A stretch of DNA of 59,734 nucleotides from Apiospora phragmitis (GCA_038363925.1 JAQQWL010000019.1:1-59734), one strand, 5' to 3'; counted from the first letter of the stretch, positions 36,401 to 46,480 are shown. Translations and numbers: made by a program. The notes: generated from the sequence alone by a model not told the origin.

Positions 36401-39000
36401 CCCTCCGAAACAGAACGCAGAAACGACATCGCCGGCGCCTTCAACCGCATGGAGTGCGACTACACCTATTTCACCCCGTCTGTGGCCCGGTCGCTGGAGC
36501 CCTCGACGATGCCGGGACTGCAGACCCTGGCGATGGGAGGCGAGCCCATCCGGAACAAGGAGGTGGCCCGCTGGACGCAGGCCCAGACCATCATCGGTAT
36601 ATACGGGGCGGCGGAATGCGCCCAAGCCCTCTCGTTTGCGCGTCTGAGTCCGGAGACACGCAACAACCATGTCGGTCACTCCTATGGCGCGACAACTTGG
36701 CTGGTTCAGCCCGGCTGTCCTGACCGCCTCGCCGCTATCGGAACTGTTGCCGAGCTTGCCATTGAAGGCCCAACGGTGAGCCAGGGGTACTTCGGCGACA
36801 GTACCCGAACCGCCGCCGCCTATATCAAGAACCCACCGTGGCTCGTACGCGGAACTGAGGAACATCCTGGTCGGGATGGTACTCTCTACATGACGGGCGA
36901 TCTGTTGCGCTACAACTCCGACGGGTCGTTGGACTTCATCGGTCGCAAGGATGCTCTGGTCAAGCTTCGGGGTCAACGCATTGAATTAGCAGAGGTAGAG
37001 TATCATGTTCAAGCTTGTCTCCGAGACCCCGGTCTTTGTGACGGTGCTGCTGCCGAGATCATAACGCTACAGAACAGCAACAACCCCATTCTTGCAGTCT
37101 TTTTGAGCGTCTCCAAGGAAGGCAAGACGCACGAAGAAATCCAGTCTAAGCTGGTGCAAATCCTAGATGACCTGGAGCGGTTGCCCGATCGCGTGCCACA
37201 ATAGTAAGTTTTCCCATTTCGTTACTGTGACAATTCGTTTCGGCACTCTCTGGTGACGTCAAAATACTAACGTGGATTTGCCCAACAGCATGGTCCCGGG
37301 TGCTTACATCGAAATCGACAAGATCCCCATGACCACCACCAACAAAACGGATCGTCGGGCCTTGCGGGGAGCTTGGCAATTCGAAAACTCTGGAAGAGCT
37401 CGCCGCATTACAGTCCCACGGCAAAGAGCGACGCATGCCAAGCACTCCTATGGAAAAGCAACTCCAGAGTCTCTGGTCTTCCGTTCTCCAGATCGACCCG
37501 GAAAGCATCAGCGCCGAGAGCAACTTCCTCAGGATCGGCGGCGAGTCCATAGCCGCCATGCGTCTTGTTGCCGCAGCACGTGGACAGAAGCTTTCACTGA
37601 CGGTGGCAGACATCTTCAAGGCCCCACGGCTCTCTGACCTGGCACTCTTAGTCAAGGATACCACTAGCCGGAAAGATGAGACACACTCGCCGCCGGCGCC
37701 GTTCTCCTTGTTGAAGACCGACGATACGACTGGATTCCTGGAGCAATACATAGCTTCGTTCATTGAAGGAGGGCTGCAATCAGTTAAGGATGTGATTCCT
37801 GCCACGGACTTTCAAGAGCAGTCTGTCCTGGATGCGCTGCAGGACCCACCTGGCCGATATCCTCACTGGATCTTTGATCTGCCTGCCGATGTGGATTTTG
37901 CCAGGCTTGAACAAGCTTGCGTGAGACTCGTTAACCACTTTGATATACTGCATATCGTATTCGTTCACGCCACTGGCCGGTTCTGGCAAATCTTGCTTTC
38001 GGACTTTATGCCAGCATATGACGTGATCGATGCTGGCGATGGGGACATGGCGGCCTTAGTGGATTCCATCTGTGAGGAGGACATCAAGCGACCTCGCGTG
38101 CTAGGTCGCTCATTTATCCGATTCATTCTTGTCAAGCATGCGTCTGGGAAGCACAAGTTCATCCTCAGAATATCTCATGCCCAGTTCGATGGCTTCAGCT
38201 GGGGTTCGGTTCTCGAGACGCTGTGGTCTATCTACAAGCAGGACTCATCGCTTCCTGTCGGCCCAAGTTTCAGCCAGTACATTGCTTACAGTGAAAGGAA
38301 GAGGGGCGAGAGTCAGCAATACTGGCGGTCTAGGCTACAGGGATCGCCAATCCCAAGCTGGAACAGCTGTGTTTCTGATACAGATGCTGAACTATGCAAC
38401 CCCGAGAACCGTCTGACGTTGAAGGAGACGATCCAGATGCCGACCAATCTCAGCGAAAATGGCGTCTCCGTGGCCACTTTTTTCCACGCTGCCTGTGCAC
38501 TGGTGTTGTCGCGGCAGTTCCAAACACAAGAGATTGTGTTGGGTCGGTTGGTCACGGGCCGTTCCATGCTACCCGGTCACCTCCAGAACGTCGTCGGTCC
38601 CACAATGACCGAAGTCCCCATCAGCATCAGCGTCGAGGCAGATGACACCGTCTCCACCATCGCACTCCGTTTGCAATCGCAGTTTATTCAAGACTTGGCC
38701 CACGAGGCTGTCGGCATGGTCCAGCTTATCAAGAACTGCACTGATTGGCCCGATGAGGTAAAGGACTTTGGCTGGCGGACTGCTTTCCAACAACAGGAAG
38801 ACGGCGAATTCACATTTCTGGGTCGCCCCAGCAGCCTTTCATTCTACGAGGGGGCTGTGCCGTCGCGTATACGACCAGAGATCTATGCTACACCGACTAA
38901 AGACGGAGGGTTGGAGTTGGAGTTCGAAGGCAACAGGAAGATTATCTCCGAAGAAGTTGTCAAAGAGGTCTTTACTGGGCTTCGGGTTGCCCTGAGCTAA
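22330..39000 (+). CDS. Five-module non-ribosomal peptide synthetase, A-T-(C-A-T)4-CT
   Basis: This enormous gene encodes about 5,400-5,500 residues. It starts directly with an adenylation domain (no leading C domain), has four C-A-T modules, and ends in a condensation-like domain with SHAQFDGFS, the mark of fungal macrocyclising CT domains. No epimerisation, methyltransferase or thioesterase domain is seen. Introns are at about 22892-23024, 23401-23455, 35030-35097 and 37204-37288. All five A domains keep the Asp that binds the substrate amino group, so all should take alpha-amino acids. The simplest product is a cyclic pentapeptide. The frame changes about ten times by single bases, all at runs or repeats of one base: losses near 23025 (at the splice site), 24240, 24421, 29580, 31604, 31668 and 34816, gains near 26289, 31240 and 37367. 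No nonsense mutation lies between them. I read one gene with sequence errors; a recent pseudogene is the alternative. Confidence 0.93.
24480..27790 (+). other. NRPS module 2: C1-A2-T2
   Basis: C1 (about 24500-25860) begins EDVYPCTPLQEGMLAI and has the catalytic MHHAIFDGW. A2 (about 25910-27510) is atypical: the A2 motif lacks the usual LDP (it reads ALPNSAPTS) and the A3 motif is TSGSTGAPKS. FDVSTVEAL, NWYGPAE, LYRTGDLV and the A10 SGKTDRKRL are present. T2 has DNFLRLGGDSITAM. One gained base near 26289. Confidence 0.88.
27830..30975 (+). other. NRPS module 3: C2-A3-T3
   Basis: C2 (about 27870-29110) has IHHCTYDGN. A3 (about 29150-30700) is the most divergent A domain: VLQSLAVPEL instead of the LDP-type A2 motif, SSGSTGEPKQ for A3, FDVSTIES, NWYGPAEHP, VYCSGDLG in place of YRTGDL, GRKDAQLKIRGQLV and SGKKDRKKL. 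A2 and A3 resemble each other more than the rest. T3 reads DSFLRVGDSIQAM, one glycine shorter than the LGGDS of the other carriers; three bases are missing, so homopolymer error does not explain it. Confidence 0.87.
31010..34230 (+). other. NRPS module 4: C3-A4-T4
   Basis: C3 (about 31030-32310) has MHHSIYDGL and three frame changes (31240, 31604, 31668). A4 (about 32360-33960) is canonical: TSGSTGTPKG, FDFASYSFDAAV, VGYGPAECT, LYKTGDLV, GRKDTQVKLRGQRIEL and SGKTDRKLL. T4 has SSFLRLGGDSITAM. The pocket-region motif FDAAV differs from the FDVS/FDVA of the other four A domains, so a different substrate is likely. Confidence 0.9.
34280..37655 (+). other. NRPS module 5: C4-A5-T5
   Basis: C4 (about 34300-35660) has QHHAIYDGYS and an intron (35030-35097). 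A5 (about 35700-37400) has TSGSTGVPKG, FDFVSYNFDVSW, GIYGAAECA (Ala replaces the usual Pro), LYMTGDLL, GRKDALVKLRGQ and an A10 reading TNKTDRRAL (Asn before the lysine). T5 reads SNFLRIGGESIAAM, with Glu where the other carriers have Asp before the phosphopantetheine serine. An intron lies at 37204-37288 and a gained base near 37367. Confidence 0.9.
37690..39000 (+). other. Terminal condensation-like (CT) domain
   Basis: The C-terminal domain of about 430 residues keeps the C-domain fold landmarks (PATDFQEQSVLD at its start, RLVTGR and VVGPTMTEVP near the middle) but has ISHAQFDGFS where ordinary C domains have HHxxxDG. Fungal CT domains characterised in TqaA-type synthetases have SHxxxDxx(S/T) and release the peptide by macrocyclisation. 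No other release domain follows, which supports that role. Confidence 0.88.
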
Positions 39001-39127
39001 GACGAAGCTCCAGCAGTTCTAAGATATCTCGATTACTAATGGCGGATAATGTTACATGTGTTTCCATCGTAAACAGTATCTGAATGAAAAATACCTAATT
39101 GAACAACTACTGCTATTTCTTCTCGTC

Positions 39128-41228
39128 TCACGTGGCTTTGACAAAGTCGGCGCACCTTTCCGCTACGGCCATCACGGGCGCCATGGTATGGCAGCTGGGA
39201 ATCTTGGGAAATACACTTGTGTCGGCAATCCTCAAGTTGCTGAACCCGTAGGCACGAAGCTGCTGGTCGACGACGCCCGTCCTCTCGCCGGCGGCCATGG
39301 GGCATGTACCCGAGAAATGCAGACTTGTGTGGCTGACCCTCCTCATGTAGTCGTTAATCTCGTCATCGGTGACTGTTTTCCAGGTCTTGCTCTCGTTTTC
39401 TTCAGGTGTTACTGATTCATCGTCATGAACAGGCCGAGGTTCAAATCGACTCGCGACAGACGATGAGGCCGATACCGGCACCGGCGCATAGTCAGCTGGC
39501 GCAGCCTTCTCCCAGTCCTCGAGAGCAGTTGGGTCCTGACCGGGGGTAAACAAGAGCTTTGCTGGATATGGGTAGCCCGAGTTTTGCAGCTTTTCGGCCA
39601 GTCTCATGGCGAAACGGACAGCTAGTCTTGCCGTTGCCATGTCGTGTCCGTTATTGAACATCGGATAGGTTATCCGTGGCTGGGCCAGCGCATCCCTACT
39701 GACTAGCTCCACGCGGCCTGACCCACGCGGCTGTACCACTGTAAGATACAAGGACATGAGCGTACGCCTTAGGACTTTTCTCTCGACGGCGCTATTCGGC
39801 ATGAACATGACCTCGATGTCCGGGACGTTGCGCGCCAGCGAGGAATCTATGTTATCCTTGCCTTCGTTCTCATGAACCTTGACTTGCATGGTCTCCTTAT
39901 TGATGGCACCAGAACGAAGGTAAACTGAATTTGACATGGAGCCAAGCCCCAAGAAGCCTTTCCCGAAGAGAAGCCAAAGCAAAATGTGCCATAGACCCCA
40001 TATTGATTCAAGGAGGTGGAAATTCTCCTTCTTGGGAACCTCCAACATGATAGACATGCTGTAATGGTCGAATAGCGTGGCCCCAACTGCGGGGAGTTCC
40101 TTGACGAGAGGGATGCCCAAACTCTCTGATGAGTCCGCGGGTCCAATGCCGCTCAGTAGAAGAAGCTGGGGAGTGCATACTGCACTGGAGCAGAGAATCA
40201 CTTCGCGACGCGCCTTGACGAAAGAGTCGATATTTTGTCCCTTCACAGATTGGATGTGAACTCCAGTGACTGTATCCGTTCGTGCATCCACTTCCAAGCG
40301 CGATGACACAGCGCCTGTGCAGACCGTAAGACGATCGCGTCTTTTCCGCGCTATTAACTTGTTCAAGTAGGCTGTTAGTGCAGAGACTCGGTTCCCATGC
40401 TTGTCGATGGCCACATCGAGGTCGAAGAAGCCCATGGCCGGCGCCATGGGGTCATTGATATCTTTCCCAGGCCGGAGACCGAGTTCTTGCATAGCCTGCC
40501 GGAAACTAGGAAATCGTATTAGGTGGGGGATATTGGGATGATCTACCAGATGTAACTCACTACTCCGCCCACGTGAATGGCAGTGGGAATTGTCGCATCT
40601 CCATGGGTCCTGCATAGACCAAATGAGGTCAACAAACTGCGGGAGATGTCTCCATGTACTCATTGAGGATGGTGAAAGTCACCTTCATGTCCCCTTGCCT
40701 TGGAGCTCGGATGAGCCACGGCATTCTCCATCTTTTGGAAGTAGGGCTCCAGCTTCTCGTAACTCCAGTCGTGCAAGCCCAGTTCGGACCAGGCAGCGTA
40801 GTCTCCAGGATAACCGCGCGTCCACAGCATGGCGTTCATGCGCGAGGCGCCGCCGATGCCTTCCACTGCCCACAGCCGGTTCCTTCTGTCATTGGCGCCA
40901 GGGATCGGCTCGGACCAGCGGTTGCCCTGGACCTGCAGCATGTCGCCGAGGAACATGTTCTGGCTGAGAAGGGGCATGCGCGATACCACGTTGTCCCCAA
41001 CGTGGCCTTTGTCGATGACGAGAACCGAGACATCGAGGTCCTCCGACAGTCGCGAGGCAACGACACAGCCGGCGGTTCCGCCTAGGGCGTGAGGACACGA
41101 TAGTCAGCTCTTTGTCACATTGATCGGAGTTGGTTGGTGAATCACTTGCCTCCCACAATAATATAGTCGTACGTCTTGCCATGGATGTCAGAGGGCGAGT
41201 GTTCTGGGTAGGATGAGAAGGGCCACAT
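39128..41228 (-). CDS. GMC-family FAD-dependent oxidoreductase
   Basis: Four exons (41228-41150, 41081-40683, 40609-40561, 40505-39128) give 634 residues in an unbroken frame. The N-terminus has the FAD-binding IIVGGGTAGCVVASRL, split by the first intron. The second signature region includes VEGIGGASRMNAMLWTRG, followed by ILCSSAVCTPQLLLLSGIG. The C-terminus carries the catalytic pair, His in SLHFSGTCPMA and His in CHTMAPVMAVAE. No signal peptide is seen, so the enzyme is probably intracellular. Intron 1 uses a GC donor (GCAAGT..CTAG). Relatives oxidise alcohols to aldehydes or ketones with FAD. The gene is convergent with the NRPS, 127 bp apart, and diverges from the SDR, which suggests a tailoring or precursor-oxidation role. 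Confidence 0.9.
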
Positions 41229-41656
41229 TGTGACAGTATCTTGTAAGAGGTGTCTTGTTATTGAAATGTCTCAAGTGATCTACTGTTGGATCTACGGAGC
41301 AAGCATGAAGGGTTTCAAACTCGAGTTGTAGGGAGTTGGGACACACGAAGTTGTCCGTTGGTGGTTCTACCTGCCAACCTCGGATGAAACACTTCCTTTC
41401 CAGCGGGATGGTCGTCCCAAATTCCGCCGGTCGTGTTCCTACCCTGCATGTCCATTTGAATGCAAATGCATAATCTCATTGGTTTGTTGGTTGTGCACGT
41501 TCTGGCCTGATCCACCTGACCCGATGCAAGGGTCACCTTTATGTACGACGAAGGTTAGTACATTTCTGGTACATAGGCCCCCTGCACCTTGGTGGTTTAA
41601 TACAGCACATCACCCGTGACTTTTCTCGGGAAGCAGCGCAACCAACCAACTCCATC
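41229..41656. promoter_or_regulatory. Divergent promoter region between GMC and SDR genes
   Basis: The 428 bp between two divergent starts must serve both genes. No CGG-N5-CCG palindrome like those in the two other divergent promoters of the cluster was found here. Confidence 0.4.
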
Positions 41657-42844
41657 ATGTCGAACAAGAAAACCACGATCTTGATGACGGGCGCGAACGG
41701 CGGTCTCGGCAGCGCTATCGCCTCCCGTCTTGCGTCAACCCCGACCTGAGAGCCTATCACGGCATTTTCACCGTGCGAAATATAGTCTGCAACCGCGCTC
41801 CGTGCCGCCCTTGGGCCCGCAGATCCCGCATCGGTGCCCCCCGCCTCTCACGAGCAGATATCACTCGACCTTGCACGGCTTAGTAGCGTGCGCGAACTCG
41901 CGGTCGCCATCAATGCACGAGTCCAAGCCGGGACAATCCCGTCCATCAGCGTCATCATCCTCAACGCTGGCTTCGAAGAATACGACACGCAAACGTGGAA
42001 TGATGATTGCCTAGACATGACGTCTGTGGTCAACTACCTCGGTCATTGGCTGCTTACACTTCTGCTCCTCCAGAGTATGGACCGTGAGAACGAATGTATT
42101 GTTTGGATCAGCAGCTCGTCCCAAAAGTGGGTGGTCCATCTTAATGTAAGTAACTCCCAATACTGACCCTGGCGATTTGACAGCCCCGAAGACCCACACA
42201 ACGCCATGACCGGAGCGTGGAAGGAGGACAGGTGCAAGACAATCATGACCGATGACTTCGAGCCTCTCGCAAAGGGTACATGGAGCTCCACGGCGGACGA
42301 GGACGAGAAGACTGCTTGGATGGCTGCGTATCGCCGCTATGGTGCCTCCAAGATGTGCGGAGTTGCAATGATGTAGGCGAACAGTGTCCGTGCATTTTTG
42401 TATATCACGTTTCTAACCATTTCAAGTCTGAGCAGCCATGAGCTCCAGAGACGACTTGACAAGGGTCCGCTTCTCAACCATCTCTCGGTCCTTGCTGTCG
42501 ATCCTGGTGGTATGGACACAGGCATTGGCCGTTACAGCCCCTGGATCGTCCTGCTTGTGTTTCGGGTACTGGCGGGTTGGTTGGGCAGGCTGTTGGTGCA
42601 TCTGTACCCCAATGGCACATGGCGCACGCCCCAAAAGTCCGCCCGCGACGTACTAGCTGCCGCCCTCGACTGTGGTCCCCCACCACTCACAGAGCGACCC
42701 AAGGGTATCTACCTCAACGGCTCGGAGCTACGATATTACAATACCGAGTCAAAGGAGCCTAGGGCAGGACGCGTCATCTGGGAAGGCAGCCTCCGCTATA
42801 CGCAGCTGCGGGAGGCCGAAACTGTACTTCAAGACTGGCAATGA
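41657..42844 (+). CDS. Short-chain dehydrogenase/reductase
   Basis: A classical Rossmann-fold SDR of about 350 residues in three exons (about 41657-42145, 42184-42372, 42436-42844). Seen: the cofactor motif TGANGGLG at the N-terminus, ILNAG after the fourth strand, the catalytic serine in VWISSSS, the active-site YGASK (YxxxK) and a DPGGMDTG loop. A hydrophobic stretch near the C-terminus (PWIVLLVFRVLAGWLG) may anchor it to membranes. Single-base frame changes occur near 41735 and 41785, and the first splice junction does not keep phase, so one more error or a different junction is likely. It is divergent from the GMC gene, suggesting paired expression and possibly sequential oxidation and reduction of one substrate. 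Confidence 0.8.
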
Positions 42845-42930
42845 TGGCATTCGTGGATTTGGGAGAGTAGTTCCGTGTCTATAGCAGGAGCGTATTATGC
42901 CCTTTCTCAGTGCAATAAGTCCCCATCTAT

Positions 42931-43926
42931 CTACCGCCCTTGACCACTATTAGAACCTTCACCAGCATTACCATTACCTCCATCACGTCCGTGGTAGGAG
43001 GGCGAAGCAAATGTCGTCTCGAGCGTTGTTTGCCACTCCCTCTCGAGCGCGGTCGAGCCGTCGGCCTCCGTCTGCAGCCTGTGCACCCGGCGGACGAAGC
43101 CGACGAGCTGGTTGAGGATCCCCAGCTCGATCTTGAGCTTCAAGGCGTACACAAAGGCCTTATAGCTGAGCTGGACCTGGTGCATGCCGGCATACTCCAG
43201 CGCGATGATGGTGACGTCGAGTAACATGACGACGACGTTGGCGACGATCAGATACAGCAGAAGGCCTTTGACCTTGTCGCAAGAATGGCGGCGGGCCGAC
43301 GAGATGCGCGAGGGGCTGAGCTGGAGGGGGCAGGTGTATTGGGCCAGGAATTTGTGCGCCTTCCAGAGGTAGAGGCCGGAGAGCACAAACTCCTGCGTCA
43401 TGAAGGCGGTGACCTGTAATTTTTCGAATGTGGCATAGACCCTCTCGAGCCGCTGCGATTGCGTTATCAGGGGCTCCATGGTGAAGGCCGTGCCGATGGA
43501 ATGCAAGACAATGCCGTCGAAGATGATCATGATGAGAACGAGCTTCAGGGTTCGCGGGGGCACATTCAGCAGGTGCAGCCGCGAATACAGCACAAAGGAC
43601 TGGCCGGTGACCATGGGAGCCCAGCCGAGGCAGCTGACGGCCGAGGCAGCCAAGAGCGTCCTGTCGTACGGGTCGGGGCCCCAGGTGCTGACGATCTGCG
43701 ACGTGGCGCACACCGCGATACCGAAGGTGGCCGCGCATATGCTCCAGAAGTACAGCGTCCGGAACCGCTTGAAGGTGAAGAAGACGAGCGGGACCATCTC
43801 CACCGCGTTCCACATGGCGATGGCGAGGAGGACGGTGACGGCGGTGAGCTGGGCGGGCGAGAGGTCGCCGTGGACGACGATTACCTCGCCCGAAAACTTG
43901 GCTTGCGTCGCATCGCGGGTGCCCAT
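42931..43926 (-). CDS. Fungal 7TM integral membrane protein (DUF7703-like)
   Basis: A single uninterrupted exon of 331 residues. The start at 43926 (MGTRDATQ) is preferred; 43 further in-frame codons upstream are low-complexity and unlike coding sequence. Seven hydrophobic segments are visible, including LTAVTVLLAIAMWNAVEMV, GIAVCATSQIV, LVLIMIIFDGIVL and GLLLYLIVANVVVMLLDVTI, followed by a hydrophilic C-terminal tail rich in Gly, Ser and Asn. The pattern fits the uncharacterised fungal membrane family often annotated as DUF7703, distantly like fungal rhodopsin-domain proteins. No enzymatic motif is seen. It is convergent with the SDR, 86 bp apart; whether it belongs to the cluster is unknown. 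Confidence 0.75.
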   Translation of the reverse strand: MGTRDATQAKFSGEVIVVHGDLSPAQLTAVTVLLAIAMWNAVEMVPLVFFTFKRFRTLYFWSICAATFGIAVCATSQIVSTWGPDPYDRTLLAASAVSCLGWAPMVTGQSFVLYSRLHLLNVPPRTLKLVLIMIIFDGIVLHSIGTAFTMEPLITQSQRLERVYATFEKLQVTAFMTQEFVLSGLYLWKAHKFLAQYTCPLQLSPSRISSARRHSCDKVKGLLLYLIVANVVVMLLDVTIIALEYAGMHQVQLSYKAFVYALKLKIELGILNQLVGFVRRVHRLQTEADGSTALEREWQTTLETTFASPSYHGRDGGNGNAGEGSNSGQGR

Positions 43927-45280
43927 AGCGGCGGGCGATCTCGATCTACATCCTTGGCCGAATGCGAAGATGGAAAAACAAGAAAAGAAAAAGAAAAAGC
44001 ACCGAGTCAGATTTGGGGTTTTCCTCGCTTGGCTGGGCCGGCCGATTAGATGCACATCTAAAGTTTAATAATATTATGCCGCGTCACGCGCTGCAGGATT
44101 GCGTCTTTTATTCAGGCTTCTAGAATAATTCCGGAATGGTATAGGACAAGGGCAACATACTAGTGACAGCAGATGATTGGCTCTGGGCTTAGCTCCTACC
44201 TACGACTACACATGCACCCTCCTCGGGTACGATACCCAGCGAAAGGGTGATGTCCCTCGGGACTGGGTCAGTTGGCCCACGGAACTAGCCGTCGGGCACC
44301 AAATGCATCAATCCCCTTGACCGCCAAATACATCTCATGCACATCGTCAAGGTCGACAGAGCATGCTGCGGCGTGCCCGGGCAGGTCCGGCATACTGATG
44401 CCAGCCGAAATCGCCAACTGCCACAGCTAGCGACCATTATCCGAGCGAGAATCTGCCCAATGCTCCCCGTCGCCACGATAGCAACCATGAAGACCGTTCA
44501 TGGCCGCACAGTGCTCCATATGCTCATAGCCTTTTTGGCGTCCCGTCCCGGCCCGTTCCCAGGTCCACTCCGTCGGCTTCTTACCGCCGACCGACCATGT
44601 CTGTCTGTGCAGAATTAGACTCCGCATGCGTGTGGGGGCTTGGGCTAGCGTCGGGGGCTTCGCGGCCAGGGCGCTCCGGGAAGCAGTTCGCTTGCTTCCA
44701 GCATTGTCGCAGATTGGATCGTTGGCCGCTGCAGCTTGAAGACGTCCGTGGCGACAGTGGCAAATTTCTTCTTCTTCCAAACTTGCAGAATCCCGGGGGT
44801 GCCTTGGGTCCGGCCAAAATCCTGGACCGTTCATGACAACGGCAGCTCTGCACACTTCTCGACGAAGTGCGTCGGCATGTACGACCACTTGCGGTCGCAT
44901 CCCTGGTTCGCGACTACATTTCGTACATCTACCAGAGCATGATCTCTTCCTTAGAGGCAGCCGAGTTACTAGGGATGGCCAATTGCTCATGATGTCCGCA
45001 GATTGGTTGGTATTGGAAGAGACGATCGATGAAAACCTCGAGGAAGTCGAGAGCAGTCGCCGTAAGAACACCATCATTGAATACACCAAGAAAGTCGTCC
45101 TCAAATATCAGCCTGGCAAGGGAGCCAGTGGAAAGGGCTCAATATGTCACGGAATTAGTGGAGATTTATGTAAGGGATGAGATCCAATAGACATGGTTAC
45201 TTCCTTTGTAGCATCCAATGCTTGATTTTGAACGACTCGGGCTTTCAACTCTCGTACCGTCCCCGGATTATGACGACACA
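43927..45280. other. Gene-poor stretch with a possible minus-strand gene relic
   Basis: No intact gene is present. On the minus strand, protein-like pieces occur in shifted frames: about 44940-44835 (VANQGCDRKWSYMPTHFVEK), about 44830-44690, and about 44420-44268 (MPDLPGHAAACSVDLDDVHE, ending at a stop at 44268), with a TAG at 44424-44426. I do not recognise a family. The pieces look like one decayed gene, but this rests on codon texture only. Confidence 0.3.
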
Positions 45281-46480
45281 CTACACAAAACTCTCCGAAG
45301 ACCTGGAGCCATTGGATGTAGCATCCAGCAGTTCATTGCGCGATTGTTCGCGTACTGCCAGCTCGTGGTCTCTTTCGGTAAAGGAAGGCGAGAGCCCTCG
45401 GATAGCGGGACCGGTTGGCAATGGTTGAAACTGCCTGCCGCTTGCTTCTCCCGATCCGGATACGTTGGCCTGTTCAATCGACGACCTATTGCTGAATCGA
45501 TACCAGTACTTCCGAAACAATGAAGTGCCGCGAAAACTGCTGAACCTTCGGAGTTGTGTGAGCAGAGGCAGGCAGACAGGCAGGCATGCGCACACGATAC
45601 CGGTGCTGCAGTGTACGGTTGTCCATAGCTGGGTGCGGAAGAACGACGGCTGCCTGCTTCCCGGAATGTAACCAAAGATGGCCTTGAGTAGACCGGACAA
45701 GACGACGCTGTTGCAACCTCAGTCCAACTGTGCTCTCAAAGGGGGGGCAGGGGGGCAGGGATGCAGCACTTACAAACCACCTAGCAGAAACACAAACGCG
45801 ATGGCCACTTTCTTCTCGGTGCTCAGCTGCAAGCCCAGTATCATCCTTACCGGAAGCAGAATGATTAACACGTCGATGAAGGCTTCGCAGATGCCGCTCG
45901 CAAACCAGTATATGTTGTAGTTGAAGCAGTAGCGGGGGTCCGACAGGCTGTTGATCCAGACATATTTCATGGGGATGCAGTTGGTGAGGTTGGCCACGGT
46001 GCACCCAATCCAGAAGCCTACGACTATGGCCAGGAGGACCCGGACCAGGCTGCGGAACAAAACATTCACCGAGAAGATCCGGTTGTACAGGATTAGGATG
46101 GACAGCTTCGTCGTCGAGGTAATGGAAAAGTACATGACCGTGGAGGCGTAGTCCAGCTTTGTGTACAAGACATCGGCCGGCAAATAGTCCTCCGTGTCGG
46201 TCGGGACCGTGGCATGCTCCGGCCCCTCCGGATTAGCCGTGATTGCTACACTGGTGGCTTAGAATCGTCCATGTGGACATCGAAGAACTTGGGTCTGGTA
46301 CACACCACATATTGCTACGATATCCGTTGCGATCATCAGCACCAGTGATGCTAGAATCATCCAGTCATCCCACTTCAGGCCGGCCTTTTTGGAGTGTCGC
46401 ATGTAGAAGCGCGTCCCGACGAACACGATCGCCAGTGCGGCCATGACGGCTCCTACGACGGTGTTGGTATCCTCGTCCAT
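45281..46480 (-). CDS. Fungal rhodopsin-domain (PTH11/SAT-like) 7TM protein
   Basis: Three exons (46480-46306, 46245-45774, 45707-45281) join in frame to 357 residues. The N-terminus has a helix (VGAVMAALAIVFVGTRFYM) followed by the KWDDWMILASL motif common to the fungal rhodopsin-domain family. The middle exon has DYASTVMYFSITSTTKLSIL, a cysteine-containing NCIPMKYVW loop and the helix ending DVLIILLPVRMI. The last exon holds two more helices and a hydrophilic Ser/Arg-rich tail. Members are orphan membrane proteins, some thought to act as receptors (PTH11); no ligand can be inferred. It diverges from the ketosphinganine reductase-like gene. Confidence 0.85.

Noticed and set aside
22330..39000. 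Several separate NRPS genes
   Set aside because: Domain order continues without gaps across each frame change, and each break is a single base at a short run inside a conserved domain or linker, so one gene is the better reading.
43478..44068. Plus-strand frames of 196 codons opposite the 7TM gene
   Set aside because: Charged low-complexity readings antisense to seven clear membrane helices; not genes.
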